Positions 31,452 to 40,120 of a stretch of DNA of 42,582 nt are shown here, one piece after another. This stretch comes from Anaerolineales bacterium UBA7227. Its GTDB lineage: Bacteria; Chloroflexota; Anaerolineae; Anaerolineales; Villigracilaceae. Made by a program: the position numbers and the translations under genes. The notes below the pieces were generated by a model. That model was not told where the DNA came from. It made no database searches and saw only the letters and a program-made list of their open reading frames with translations. Positions within the stretch are counted from its first letter, which is position 1. Each line of letters opens with the position of its first letter. Where the stretch lies: NCBI GenBank assembly GCA_002473085.1, contig DKTP01000048.1, forward strand, positions 1 through 42,582. The letters are read 5' to 3'.

Positions 31452-31937
31452 CTAGTTGCCGCCCGAAGCCTGTTGCGGAACGGCTTCTTCGTACTTGGTC
31501 GGGCATTTCAACAAAAGTTCATCGGCGTAGAAAATTCCATCCTGGCCCAGACGGCCGGTCATAATGGCCTGCGCCTCGTCGCGGAGCAGGTCGGGCTTGG
31601 GGCCGACGTAGACGGCGGTGATGCGCGTCCGCGTCGGGTCGGCGGCCGCGGCTTTGAGGACGGCGGCCAGCCCGCCGAGCGCTTCGATCTCGGCGTTGTC
31701 GCCGGGGACGTGCGCCACCTGGAAGGTCAGCGTGAGCGTCTGCGGGTCATATTGGATCGAATTGCCGATGACCGCGCCGGAGAGTCGCAGGCTCTTGTCG
31801 GTCACGCTTCCGCCTTTGGCTTTGAGTTCGTCAACCGTCATAAAATACTCGGCGTTCTGCTGCGTGGACGAGAAGATGAGATAGACTACCGCGGCGAGAA
31901 TGGACAGACCGCCGAGAATGAATTTAGAACGACCCAT
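31452..31937 (-). CDS. ccmE: Heme chaperone CcmE, Cys-type (CxxxY)
   Basis: This 161-residue protein has one N-terminal membrane helix (about 5-23) and an OB-fold beta barrel. CcmE receives heme from CcmC on a covalent residue near the C-terminus. In the usual type this is His in HxxxY; here the motif is Cys145-Pro-Thr-Lys-Tyr149, the rarer CxxxY form known from some archaea and Desulfovibrio. GGAGGTT five bases before the ATG fixes the start. It is first in the ccm run, preceded by a TAAAAT -10 box and a leader of about 45 nt. Confidence 0.93.
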   Translation of the reverse strand: MGRSKFILGGLSILAAVVYLIFSSTQQNAEYFMTVDELKAKGGSVTDKSLRLSGAVIGNSIQYDPQTLTLTFQVAHVPGDNAEIEALGGLAAVLKAAAADPTRTRITAVYVGPKPDLLRDEAQAIMTGRLGQDGIFYADELLLKCPTKYEEAVPQQASGGN

Positions 31938-31988
31938 CGAAACCTCCAATGTTTCCTTATTACGATGAAATGAACAAACGATGGGCGT

Positions 31989-31994
31989 ATTTTA
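31989..31994 (-). promoter_or_regulatory. Probable -10 box of ccmE
   Basis: TAAAAT lies on the minus strand in a GAGTAAAATACGCCCAT context that is almost identical to the TPR-gene promoter. Here, however, the start codon lies about 50 nt further on, behind a Shine-Dalgarno. No clear -35 was found. Confidence 0.45.
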
Positions 31995-32057
31995 CTCAGG
32001 GTTAATTAATTGACGGTGAGAAGACGCGGGGATGGATGTCACCCATTGCGCCTCAAT

Positions 32058-34082
32058 TTATCCTGTTTCGTCTGGCTTTTCCTTCTTCATCCACAACCAG
32101 AGGAGTATCCCGATCCCTGCCAGCGAGACAGTCATGCCGGCGTATACATCCCACGGACGATAACGGAAGGAGAATGTATGCCGCCCGGCCGGCGCTTCGA
32201 CGGAAAGCCACTCTCCGTCTATGAAGGGGACGGGATGCCCGTCCACCCAGGCGCGCCAGCCGCCGTATTGATATTCCAACACGGTCAACGTCCCAGGGGC
32301 GGGCGCGTCGCACGTGACGTCAATGTTGCCGCCCCTCGAGACGGCCTCGCATTTGACGGTCTCCGCGCCGGTGTTTACGGTGGCGTACAGCTCCGACGGG
32401 CGGACGGTCACGTAGAAATCCGGCTGTTTTGAGAGAATCTGCACATCGTCGTCGGGATTGTCGGTAAAGCCGATGTAACCCACCAGGCGCGTACGGTCAT
32501 TCCACGACCAGTGACGCTCCCACATGATTATTTTTATTCCTTCGTTCAAAAACGTCAGAACCCAGTCTCCGCTGAAGGGCGTATTGATCCATTGAGCGTC
32601 GCTCGTCCGCGCAAAGGCCACTTCCTGTTCAGGAAGTTCGACCTTGTGAACGCCGAGATAGTTTTTGCTGAACGGGATGACGTTCTTGAAAGACAGGATC
32701 AGGATCGGGATGAGGATGAACCATTTTAGCGAAACTGATTTCGCGGCCTCTTCGGATGAGCCTTTGTTCTTTGTGATGACGAACCAATCCAGTTCGAGGA
32801 CCCGGTCCAGTCCCCAGGCCGCCATTGCCAGGAGGGGCGGGACGATCAAACTCGACGACCCGCCCATGGAGCAGATCTTTGCCAAGACGGGGAAATACGC
32901 GTACAAAAATACGTAGATTTCCCGGCTGGTAAAGATCATGGCAAGCAGAATGGACAGGTAGATCGCCGCGTAGATTTTTTTGTCCGGCTGGCGCAGGACG
33001 AAATGCCCCGCGATGACCGCCAGGATTACCGGCGTCCAGTCAATGAAGTTGATGTGCGCGTAGGGAAAGGTGTCCATCCCCAGATAGGTCTCTCCCATCA
33101 ACGCCGCGTCTCCGATGACCAGGTTGAGAGGCAGGTAGCGCATCGGCTGGACGTCATGGAAATCGTCGCACGAGGGTTTGTCCATGCCGTGGACCATGGA
33201 GCGAGCCGTCGGCAGGAAGAAAATTCCGCATAATAGAATTGAGATCAAGAAGGCCTTGCCGAAGGCGATCCATTTTTCCTGTCGTTTTTGGCCCTTTTCG
33301 TACAGCAAAAACCAGAAGGCGGGGAACCAGGCCAATACGACCGCCAATTGGATGTAACCCTGCCCTGATAGCCAGGTCAACGCCATCAGGAGGGCCAGGG
33401 ACGCGACGCGCTTGTTCGTCGGTTTTTTATTCAGCCTCAGGACCATCGGGAATAACAGGCTGGCGGACGCGATTGAAAACATAAAGATGACGTTCCCCGC
33501 TTCCATCCGCCCGATCAAGTGTCCGCCCACCACGCCGAAAAGCGAGATCCAGATCCGCGCCAGCCTGCGGACGCCCAATTCTTTTGCGAACCACCATGTG
33601 GCGACGCCGCTCATAATCAGACTGACCAGGATGATGACCTTCGACCCGTTGATGACGCCCCACAACACGGTTGTAGCAATGACCAGCGGATGCAACACCG
33701 CTCCATGCACTTCGGCGAATGCGGGCATGCCGCCATTCAAAACGCCGTTCCAAAAAACGCAGGACCCGCATTCCAGCAGATAATTCCAAATGAAATGCGT
33801 AACCGTCACCAGGTCAAATTCATAGCCGTTGGGGAAATAGTCCGTCTGAAAATTCATCAGGTAGGGGGCGGCCATGAACAGCGACAGGAGCGTCAACGGC
33901 AGGAGTTCCAGCGCGTTCCTTGCAATGGAACGTTCATACCAGGATAATTTCCTTGAATCGCTTTGAGACGCTTCCATTTTCTTTCTCGCTTTATATTTTC
34001 GATGCCATTGCACCAGCCCCCAGTCCAATGGGACGGCAATGAGGAAACAGACAAGGATGACGATCACCTGGCGGAGCGACAT
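32058..34082 (-). CDS. YfhO-like polytopic membrane protein
   Basis: This 674-residue protein has about 12 membrane helices and two extracytoplasmic parts. An early loop carries NGYEFD, and a C-terminal beta domain (about 590-650) has the YfhO pattern 'YGGWRAWVDG', followed by a last helix. YfhO proteins are GT-C-like and are linked to lipid-linked sugar transfer to surface polymers such as teichoic acids; the donor and acceptor here are unknown. Codon use appears more AT-rich than the neighbouring ccm genes. It is monocistronic and divergent from the cytochrome operon. A TATAAT box lies about 35 nt upstream of the ATG, and no Shine-Dalgarno is visible. Confidence 0.82.
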   Translation of the reverse strand: MSLRQVIVILVCFLIAVPLDWGLVQWHRKYKARKKMEASQSDSRKLSWYERSIARNALELLPLTLLSLFMAAPYLMNFQTDYFPNGYEFDLVTVTHFIWNYLLECGSCVFWNGVLNGGMPAFAEVHGAVLHPLVIATTVLWGVINGSKVIILVSLIMSGVATWWFAKELGVRRLARIWISLFGVVGGHLIGRMEAGNVIFMFSIASASLLFPMVLRLNKKPTNKRVASLALLMALTWLSGQGYIQLAVVLAWFPAFWFLLYEKGQKRQEKWIAFGKAFLISILLCGIFFLPTARSMVHGMDKPSCDDFHDVQPMRYLPLNLVIGDAALMGETYLGMDTFPYAHINFIDWTPVILAVIAGHFVLRQPDKKIYAAIYLSILLAMIFTSREIYVFLYAYFPVLAKICSMGGSSSLIVPPLLAMAAWGLDRVLELDWFVITKNKGSSEEAAKSVSLKWFILIPILILSFKNVIPFSKNYLGVHKVELPEQEVAFARTSDAQWINTPFSGDWVLTFLNEGIKIIMWERHWSWNDRTRLVGYIGFTDNPDDDVQILSKQPDFYVTVRPSELYATVNTGAETVKCEAVSRGGNIDVTCDAPAPGTLTVLEYQYGGWRAWVDGHPVPFIDGEWLSVEAPAGRHTFSFRYRPWDVYAGMTVSLAGIGILLWLWMKKEKPDETG

Positions 34083-34116
34083 AAGAATCGATACTACGAA
34101 CTATCCTCGAGCGGAT

Positions 34117-34122
34117 ATTATA
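34117..34122 (-). promoter_or_regulatory. Probable -10 box of the YfhO-like gene
   Basis: Perfect TATAAT on the minus strand, in an AT-rich stretch, about 35 nt upstream of the ATG at 34082. The -35 element is unclear. Confidence 0.5.
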
Positions 34123-34222
34123 CAACAATTAAACCAGCCGCCGATTCTTATGACCGCACGCGCCCGTCTTCGTCCCGGCCGCGGCCTACCCTCATCATCT
34201 CGATAACGTGATTTTAATCCCA

Positions 34223-34256
34223 TTTTCAAATTGGAGTTACTCACGTAAAATTGGAG
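34223..34256 (+). promoter_or_regulatory. Promoter of the multiheme cytochrome operon with 20-bp direct repeat
   Basis: TTTTCA (34223-34228) and TAAAAT (34246-34251) are separated by 17 bp. AAATTGGAG occurs twice, at 34228-34236 and 34248-34256, exactly 20 bp apart. One copy starts at the last base of the -35 and the other overlaps the -10 box. Confidence 0.5.
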
Positions 34257-34292
34257 CCATTGCCCCAGTCCGCCTGTCCGTTGGAGAAATCA

Positions 34293-35444
34293 ATGCGATG
34301 TGCCTTTAATATGATCTGGGGGGGACCTCTACGATTCATAGCCTGGACTTTCGGCCTGCTTCTGTTTCTTGCAGCCATTCTCTGGTGGACGGGGACGGCG
34401 CGGGCCGTCGCTTTGCAGCCATCCCGCCCGTTGGACAATGCCGAATGTCTGGGCTGTCACGCCCAGCCCAACATGATCCTGAGGGTGGGCATTAACAACA
34501 TCCTGATCACAGTGGACCCGCAAAAATTCCAGGATTCCATTCACGGACAGAACGGCCTGCTCTGCGCGGATTGCCATCCCGACATCAGCGCGTATCCTCA
34601 TCCCGATTCCTATTCCCAGACCAACCGGCGCGAATTCCAATTCGCGCTGTACGAGACCACGCAAAAAGCCTGCGCCAACTGCCACGCCGGGCAGGTTTCG
34701 GACGCCGCGAGCGGGGTCCACCAGCAGACCCTGGACGCCGGTAACCACAACGCGGCCTTTTGCGCCGACTGTCATTACCCACATTATGTGGACCCGGAGA
34801 TAGACCTGCAACGCGCGCAGATCCCGGACGTGTGCGCCCGCTGCCATAGCGAGATCGCGGCCCTGTACAAAAAAAGCGTTCACGGCGCCGCGTTGACCGG
34901 GGAAGGCAATCCAGACGCGCCGACCTGCGTCTCGTGCCACGGCAATCACAAGATCGTCGACCCGCGGACGGTCGAATTCCGCAACGCGATCCCCCTCCTG
35001 TGCGCGTCCTGCCATACCAGCAAAGAGATCATGGAGAAATACGGTCTCTCCACCAATGTGATGCAGACCTATGTGGCCGACTATCACGGGACCACGGTGA
35101 CCCTTTTCGAACAGACCTCTCCCAACCTGCCCACCAACAAGCCGGTCTGCACCGACTGCCATGGCGTGCATAATATCTCCTCGACCAAAGACCCCGTGAG
35201 CGGCATCGGGTTGAAGCAAAACCTGCTGCCAAAATGCCAGCGTTGCCACCCGGATGCGAATGAGAATTTCCCGGACGCCTGGATGAGCCATTACAACGCC
35301 AGCCCTGCCAAATATCCGCTGGTCTTCTTCGTCAACCTGTTCTATTGGATCATGATCCCGGGCGTGATCGGAGGCATGTTGTTCTTCGTCGCCACCGACA
35401 TAATCCGCCGCGCCATTGACCACTGGAAAGGAGCCTGGCGCTGA
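34293..35444 (+). CDS. Membrane-anchored nonaheme cytochrome c
   Basis: The 383-residue protein has nine CxxCH heme motifs, beginning at residues 52, 91, 127, 157, 181, 212, 237, 286 and 315. An uncleaved signal or anchor helix lies near 13-35 and a second helix near 342-368. Additional histidines (for example HGQNG, YPHPD and HGNH) can supply distal ligands. It should hold a chain of c-type hemes on the outer side of the membrane. The cytochrome b partner follows in a TGATG overlap, so together they look like a quinol-linked electron conduit. The start is at 34293, where GGAGA lies five or six bases upstream; the frame is open further to a TTG at 34251. Confidence 0.9.
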   Translation: MRCAFNMIWGGPLRFIAWTFGLLLFLAAILWWTGTARAVALQPSRPLDNAECLGCHAQPNMILRVGINNILITVDPQKFQDSIHGQNGLLCADCHPDISAYPHPDSYSQTNRREFQFALYETTQKACANCHAGQVSDAASGVHQQTLDAGNHNAAFCADCHYPHYVDPEIDLQRAQIPDVCARCHSEIAALYKKSVHGAALTGEGNPDAPTCVSCHGNHKIVDPRTVEFRNAIPLLCASCHTSKEIMEKYGLSTNVMQTYVADYHGTTVTLFEQTSPNLPTNKPVCTDCHGVHNISSTKDPVSGIGLKQNLLPKCQRCHPDANENFPDAWMSHYNASPAKYPLVFFVNLFYWIMIPGVIGGMLFFVATDIIRRAIDHWKGAWR

Positions 35445-36640
35445 TGACTGCCCGATCCACGCTCGTGAAGAAGAAGCAAACCTACTTCGTCCGCTTTTCG
35501 TTGCTGCAACGGATCGAACATCTCGTCATGCTTTTATCTTTCAGCGCGCTGGGATTGACCGGCCTGCCGCAAAAATTCGCGTTGAACCCGCTTTCGGTGG
35601 CGTTCGTCCGGCTGGCAGGCGGCGTGGATAACCTCCGCCTCATCCATCACGCGGCTGCCATTGTGATGATGTTCGGGGTGACGCTCCACATCCTCGCGGC
35701 GGGCTACAAGATTTTTGTGGAACGCCGCTACATGACCATGCTGCCCGGGCTTCAGGACGCGAAGGATGCCTGGGCTTCCCTGCGCTACAACCTCGGCTTT
35801 CAGCGCCATCGTCCGCAGATGGGACGGTATACCTTCGAAGAGAAGATGGAATACTGGGCCTTCGTCTGGGGCGCGGTCGTGATGGGCGCGACCGGCTTCC
35901 TAATGTGGAATCCCATCACCGCCACGAAGTTCCTGCCCGGCGAGTTCATCCCCGCGGCCAAGGCCGCCCACGGCGGAGAGGCTGTGCTGGCGGTCCTGGC
36001 CATCATCATCTGGCATTTCTACGGCGTGCACTTCAAGCATTTCAACAAAGCCATGTGGACCGGCCGCATGACCGAGGAGGAAATGCTCCGCGAACATCCG
36101 CGCGAGCTGGCCGACATCAAAGCCGGCGTGGCGTCGCGCCCTGTGGACCGGAAGAGCGCGCGCGTCCGCCAGAAGGTCTACTTCCCGGCGGCGGTCATCC
36201 TGACCCTCGTGATTCTAGCGGGCATCTATGGCTTTATCTCCGCCGAACAGACCGCGCTGACCACCATCCCGCCCCAGCCTGAAAAAGTGGAGGCGTTCGT
36301 CCCGCAGACGCCCACGCCCCTGCCCACGCCGCTTCCCACCGCGACACCGCTGCCGCTTCCCACCATCGCTCCCGAGGACGCGACCTGGAACAACCTCATC
36401 GGACAGATCTTCGCGGCGAAGTGCGCCGCCTGCCACGGGACGATGGGCGGACTGAGCCTCGCGGCGTACGCCGACGCGCTCGCGGGTGGGACGAACGGAC
36501 CGGCTGTCGTCCCCGGCAACGCGGCGGGCAGCCTGCTGGTCCAGCGCTTCCTCGACGGCAGTCATTCCTACGCCGTCCTTACGACGGATGAACTTGCCTT
36601 GATCCAGGCCTGGATCGACAACGGCGCGCCGGAGCAATGA
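35444..36640 (+). CDS. Cytochrome b (FdhI/HydC-like) fused to C-terminal cytochrome c domain
   Basis: The protein has 398 residues. Four or five membrane helices (about 20-200) carry candidate heme b ligands His26, His68/69, His82, His191 and His196. They resemble the gamma subunit of formate dehydrogenase or Ni-Fe hydrogenase cytochrome b. A further helix (about 247-267) and a Pro/Thr-rich linker (about 280-310) lead to an extracytoplasmic cytochrome c domain with CAACH at 327-331. The b hemes could oxidise or reduce quinone, passing electrons to the fused c heme or the coupled nonaheme cytochrome. Direction and terminal partner cannot be read here. Its ATG shares an A with the preceding stop (TGATG). 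Confidence 0.87.
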   Translation: MTARSTLVKKKQTYFVRFSLLQRIEHLVMLLSFSALGLTGLPQKFALNPLSVAFVRLAGGVDNLRLIHHAAAIVMMFGVTLHILAAGYKIFVERRYMTMLPGLQDAKDAWASLRYNLGFQRHRPQMGRYTFEEKMEYWAFVWGAVVMGATGFLMWNPITATKFLPGEFIPAAKAAHGGEAVLAVLAIIIWHFYGVHFKHFNKAMWTGRMTEEEMLREHPRELADIKAGVASRPVDRKSARVRQKVYFPAAVILTLVILAGIYGFISAEQTALTTIPPQPEKVEAFVPQTPTPLPTPLPTATPLPLPTIAPEDATWNNLIGQIFAAKCAACHGTMGGLSLAAYADALAGGTNGPAVVPGNAAGSLLVQRFLDGSHSYAVLTTDELALIQAWIDNGAPEQ

Positions 36641-36702
36641 CGGATTTACGGCGGGACCTGTACTTTCTATTCAAAGCGCGATACGAGACGTAATACCGAA
36701 CT

Positions 36703-37767
36703 TTACGGCCCCCATACTGGCTGCCAATCGGGTTCGGGATTGTCGAGCAGCAGGCGCGTGGAGTGGCCGTCCGCGCGGATGATGAAGAGGTCGGCCTGGC
36801 CTTCGTTGCGGAGCGAGTTGTAGACGATGTACTGCCCGTCGGGAGAGTAGGAGGCCGAAGCGTTGTTCCCGCCGAAGGTCAGCTGGACGGCGTTGCCCGT
36901 GGCGAGGTCGAGGCGGAACACGTTTTTGTCGCCCGCGGGGCCGAGGCAGATCAGCAGGGACTTCCCGTCCAGCGACCAATCGAGGCTGCCCGTCGCGCCC
37001 TCCACCGCGTAGGTGAGTCGACGCGGCGGCTGGTCGGGATGGGTCATGTCGAGCAGGTAGACCTCGTAGGTGTTGAACTGTCCCGTGGACATGGCGAAGG
37101 CGATCGTGCCGCCGTCAGGCGACCAGTCCGCGCCGACGATGGGATGCGCGCCCGCGTAAAGTTGACGCGGTTTTTCGCCCATCGGTCCCATGACCCAAAT
37201 GGAGGCGGGCGCGTCCTTGACCTGGTTGAGGAAGAGGATTTGCGAGCCGTCGGGGGAGAACTTGGGCGAGAAGGCGTTGCCGATGTAGTAGGTGAGTTGG
37301 ACGGTTTTCGAGTCGGCGAAGGTCAGCAGGTGCAGGTCGAAATAATCGCCCTCGTTTTGGGCGAAGACGACGCCCGTCATGTCGGGCGTAAAGGAGGGGT
37401 AGTATTTGTTGTGGGGTTCGTCTGTGATTTGCGCGTAGCCCGTTCCGTCCGCGTTGACGGCGCATATCTGGTTGACGTCCCCGCGGGTGCAGGTGAAGAC
37501 GATCCGCCCGCCGAAGGCGGTGAACGCGGAGGTGGCGGTCGGAGTTGGGGTGTGCGTGGGGACGGGCGTGGTGGTGGGGAGTTTTTCGGGCGGGACGGGC
37601 AGGACGGGTTCGACGCGGTAGATTGGAACCAGCCAGAGGAGCAGAATCAGCCCGAAGAACAGGATCAGGCTGAGCGGAAGGAAGACGCGCCGCCGCGTCG
37701 GGTCGCGGAAGAGGCGGGCGCGGCGTTTTCCCGACGTGTATTTTCCGTCCAGGCTGGGGAGGGACAT
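36703..37767 (-). CDS. Membrane-anchored TolB-like beta-propeller protein
   Basis: This 354-residue protein has a basic cytoplasmic N-terminus, one membrane helix (about 33-53) and a Pro/Thr linker. A beta-propeller follows with repeated FSPDGSQI- or WSPDGGTI-type strands (WD40-like/PD40). It is extracytoplasmic and likely a binding or scaffold protein; no peptidase domain follows. The start at MSLPS leaves 20 bp to the XRE-cupin stop, so the two genes form a likely operon. A longer open frame upstream overlaps the regulator and is rejected. The Shine-Dalgarno is weak. Confidence 0.82.
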   Translation of the reverse strand: MSLPSLDGKYTSGKRRARLFRDPTRRRVFLPLSLILFFGLILLLWLVPIYRVEPVLPVPPEKLPTTTPVPTHTPTPTATSAFTAFGGRIVFTCTRGDVNQICAVNADGTGYAQITDEPHNKYYPSFTPDMTGVVFAQNEGDYFDLHLLTFADSKTVQLTYYIGNAFSPKFSPDGSQILFLNQVKDAPASIWVMGPMGEKPRQLYAGAHPIVGADWSPDGGTIAFAMSTGQFNTYEVYLLDMTHPDQPPRRLTYAVEGATGSLDWSLDGKSLLICLGPAGDKNVFRLDLATGNAVQLTFGGNNASASYSPDGQYIVYNSLRNEGQADLFIIRADGHSTRLLLDNPEPDWQPVWGP

Positions 37768-37787
37768 GTGGATTTTCCCTGAACCTT

Positions 37788-38393
37788 CTATTCCTCCGCG
37801 CTGGTCTGGTGGACGTCGAGGCCGCGTTCGGTTTCGGAGAAATCGGAGAGCAGGATCAGGGCGTTGACGACGGTGTTGCCCGGGTTGCGCCAGCGGTGAC
37901 GCAGTTTCGCCGCGAACAGGAGGCTGTCTCCCGGTTCGAGCAGGAAGATCTCTTTTTCCAGTTGGTATTCCAACCTGCCGCGCAGGCAGTAGACGAATTC
38001 GTGTCCGCTGTGGAGCATGGGGGCGGGACCGCTTCCGCCGCCGCTTTCCAGGGTCAGGAGGAAGGGCTGCACGCGCCCGGCGAAGTTCGCGCCGCCCAGG
38101 TCTTCCCACAATCCGCGCGTGAACGATACGCGCGGACGTTCATCCGCTTTCATAAAAACCGCCTGCTGGCGGTTCTGCGCCTCGCCGAAGAAGGCCGCGA
38201 TGCCCACGTTCAGCGCGTCGGCCAGTTTGTAAAGCGTGCTGACCGAAGGGCTGGTTTTGTTCCGCTCGATCATGCTCAGGGCGTTGGCCGAGAGACCGCT
38301 TTTGGTTGCCAGGCCGCGCATCGTAAACTTGCGTTCTTCGCGCAATTCGCGCAGTCGGTCTCCGACATTAATGGAGGGCGCTTCTTTTTGCAT
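37788..38393 (-). CDS. XRE-family regulator with cupin sensor domain
   Basis: This 201-residue transcription regulator has a lambda-repressor-type helix-turn-helix at about 10-65 (LATKSGLSANALSMIERN) and a C-terminal cupin_2 barrel at about 105-190 (HSGHEFVYCLRGRLEYQL, then GDSLLF and HRWRNPG). Family members sense small molecules or metals. The start is at MQKE because AGGAGA lies seven bases upstream; 13 further codons are discarded. It precedes the propeller gene and is divergent from the GH26-like gene, which it might regulate along with itself. Confidence 0.9.
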   Translation of the reverse strand: MQKEAPSINVGDRLRELREERKFTMRGLATKSGLSANALSMIERNKTSPSVSTLYKLADALNVGIAAFFGEAQNRQQAVFMKADERPRVSFTRGLWEDLGGANFAGRVQPFLLTLESGGGSGPAPMLHSGHEFVYCLRGRLEYQLEKEIFLLEPGDSLLFAAKLRHRWRNPGNTVVNALILLSDFSETERGLDVHQTSAEE

Positions 38394-38475
38394 TGGTCCT
38401 TCTCCTGTTGCGTAAACGACGAGTTGGGGCAATTTTACCTGAATTTGTTTTCCGCGCCTGAGTTGGGCTTTTCGC

Positions 38476-38504
38476 TTGCGTTCAGCCTCTTCCTGTTGTA
38501 TAAA
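38476..38504 (+). promoter_or_regulatory. Sigma-70-type promoter of the GH26-like gene
   Basis: TTGCGT (38476-38481), a 17-bp spacer and TATAAA (38499-38504) precede the gene by about 20 bases. Confidence 0.6.
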
Positions 38505-38524
38505 GTATGAATATGGAGGCCGCG

Positions 38525-40105
38525 ATGTTACGCGTTCGATTCACACAGTCCATTTTCCTGGTTGCGCTTGCGGTATTTTTTCCGTTGACGGATGCTCTGG
38601 CCGCGAACGGAGCGCTGGCGCTTCCGCCTGCGTCCATCAAGCATCTAAAGGGCGGCGCTCGCGGCAATCTCTCCGCGCTAAAATTGCGCGATCAAAATTT
38701 CTATGACGATAATCCTGCCCGGTACGTTTCGCTCCTGCCTGGGACGGGAAAATACGACGGCTATCGCGAATATCGGATGCCCGCCGCGGCCGCGCCTGCC
38801 TCGGTCCGCGCGATGCGGGTCGAGGTCAACTTCAACGGCCCGTCGCCTGCCAAGCAGGCCTGGTCGTGGTCGCTCTATAATTGGAACGCGTCGCGCTGGG
38901 TCAGAGTCGGCGGCAACGCCGGGTCCGTGGAATGGGAATGGAAGACTCTCGTCTTCGCCATTCCCAATCCCCGGCGTTTCATCTCGGCAGATGGAAGAAT
39001 CCGCCTGCGCGTCGTTTCCAGCAACGCGCGTTATGAGGGGCGCATGGATTATGAAGCGGTCCATCTTCTCTACACGCCCGCCGCGCCTCCCGCGCCCGCC
39101 AGCGCGTCCATCCCGCTGCCTCCGGCAGGGCGTCTCTATCATGGCGTCTACCCCGGCGGACGGACCGGCGAGGAGGACGATATCCGCCTCGCCGATTTGA
39201 CGGCCTACGACGCCGCCGCAGGCAAGACGGCCGCCTGGGTCTACTTTTCCGACAATTGGTATCACGGACGCGCCTTCCCGACTTCAACCGCGGCGTGGAT
39301 CCGCAGAGCAGGACGCGTCCCCTATATCCGCCTCATGCTTCGCTCGGACCCCGATGGCGGCCGCGCCGACCCGGTCTTCACCCTCGCCCGAATCCTGAGC
39401 GGCGCGTTCGACAACGACTTGCATGGATGGTGCGCGGGCGCGCGCGACTTTCGCACGCGTCTCATCGCCGAATATGGCGTGGAGGTTAACGGCGAGTGGT
39501 TCCCGTGGAATGGGAAATGGAACGGCGGCGGAATCAGGACCGGCTATGGCGACCCGGCGCAGCCCGACGGCCCCGAACGTTTCCGCGACGCGTACCGTCA
39601 CATCATCCAAATTTGTCGCGATGAGGGCGCGAACAACATCACCTGGGTTTTCCACATTAACGACGGCGACTGGCCGCAGGTAAACTGGAATCGGTTCGAG
39701 AATTATTATCCCGGCGACGAATACATAGACTGGCTGGCGGTGAGTTCTTACGGCGCGCAGACCCCGTCTGACGATTACTGGCCTGTCTTTCGCGAAAGCA
39801 TGGACGCGGTCTATCCGCGCATCGCCGCGCTCTCGCCTGCAAAACCGATCATCGTGGCGGAGTTTGGCGTCACGAACGGAAACCCGCTGGGGAGTCAGCC
39901 GCAGTGGGCGCGAGCCGCGTTGACCGACCTGATCAACCTCCGCTGGCCGCGCGTCGTTGGATTTTCGTGGTGGAACGAGCGGTGGCAGAATGACAATAAT
40001 CCCGCCCACGATACCGACATGCGCTTGCAGGCCAATCCCGCGCTGGCGCGGGTGTTCCAATTGCTGGTGAGAGGCAACATCAATGTGCTTGGAACGATCC
40101 CCTGA
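38525..40105 (+). CDS. Secreted GH26-like glycoside hydrolase (beta-mannanase-like)
   Basis: The 526-residue exported enzyme has a signal peptide (about 1-27) and a beta-sandwich region of about 150 residues that may bind carbohydrate. A TIM barrel from about 205 to 515 follows. GH26 landmarks are the acid/base Glu320 in VEVNGEWFPWNG and the nucleophile Glu446 in IVAEFG, followed by FSWWNERW. GH26 enzymes cut beta-1,4-mannans or related beta-glucans; the substrate here is not certain. The ATG at 38525 has GGAGG five bases upstream. Two earlier in-frame ATGs (38507 and 38513) lie too close to the promoter. The gene is followed 15 bp later by an amidohydrolase. Confidence 0.85.
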   Translation: MLRVRFTQSIFLVALAVFFPLTDALAANGALALPPASIKHLKGGARGNLSALKLRDQNFYDDNPARYVSLLPGTGKYDGYREYRMPAAAAPASVRAMRVEVNFNGPSPAKQAWSWSLYNWNASRWVRVGGNAGSVEWEWKTLVFAIPNPRRFISADGRIRLRVVSSNARYEGRMDYEAVHLLYTPAAPPAPASASIPLPPAGRLYHGVYPGGRTGEEDDIRLADLTAYDAAAGKTAAWVYFSDNWYHGRAFPTSTAAWIRRAGRVPYIRLMLRSDPDGGRADPVFTLARILSGAFDNDLHGWCAGARDFRTRLIAEYGVEVNGEWFPWNGKWNGGGIRTGYGDPAQPDGPERFRDAYRHIIQICRDEGANNITWVFHINDGDWPQVNWNRFENYYPGDEYIDWLAVSSYGAQTPSDDYWPVFRESMDAVYPRIAALSPAKPIIVAEFGVTNGNPLGSQPQWARAALTDLINLRWPRVVGFSWWNERWQNDNNPAHDTDMRLQANPALARVFQLLVRGNINVLGTIP

Positions 40106-40120
40106 TCCCTGGAGGCTCTC

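Noticed and set aside
36641-36702. Terminator between the cytochrome b gene and the propeller gene
   Set aside because: I looked for a hairpin with a T-run in this convergent gap and found none.
37768-38109. N-terminal extension of the propeller protein
   Set aside because: The extra frame is antisense-like, Arg/Pro-rich and overlaps the XRE-cupin gene.
38507-38524. Earlier in-frame ATG starts of the GH26-like gene (38507 and 38513)
   Set aside because: Both lie within a few bases of the -10 box and have no Shine-Dalgarno, while the ATG at 38525 has GGAGG five bases upstream and begins the signal peptide.
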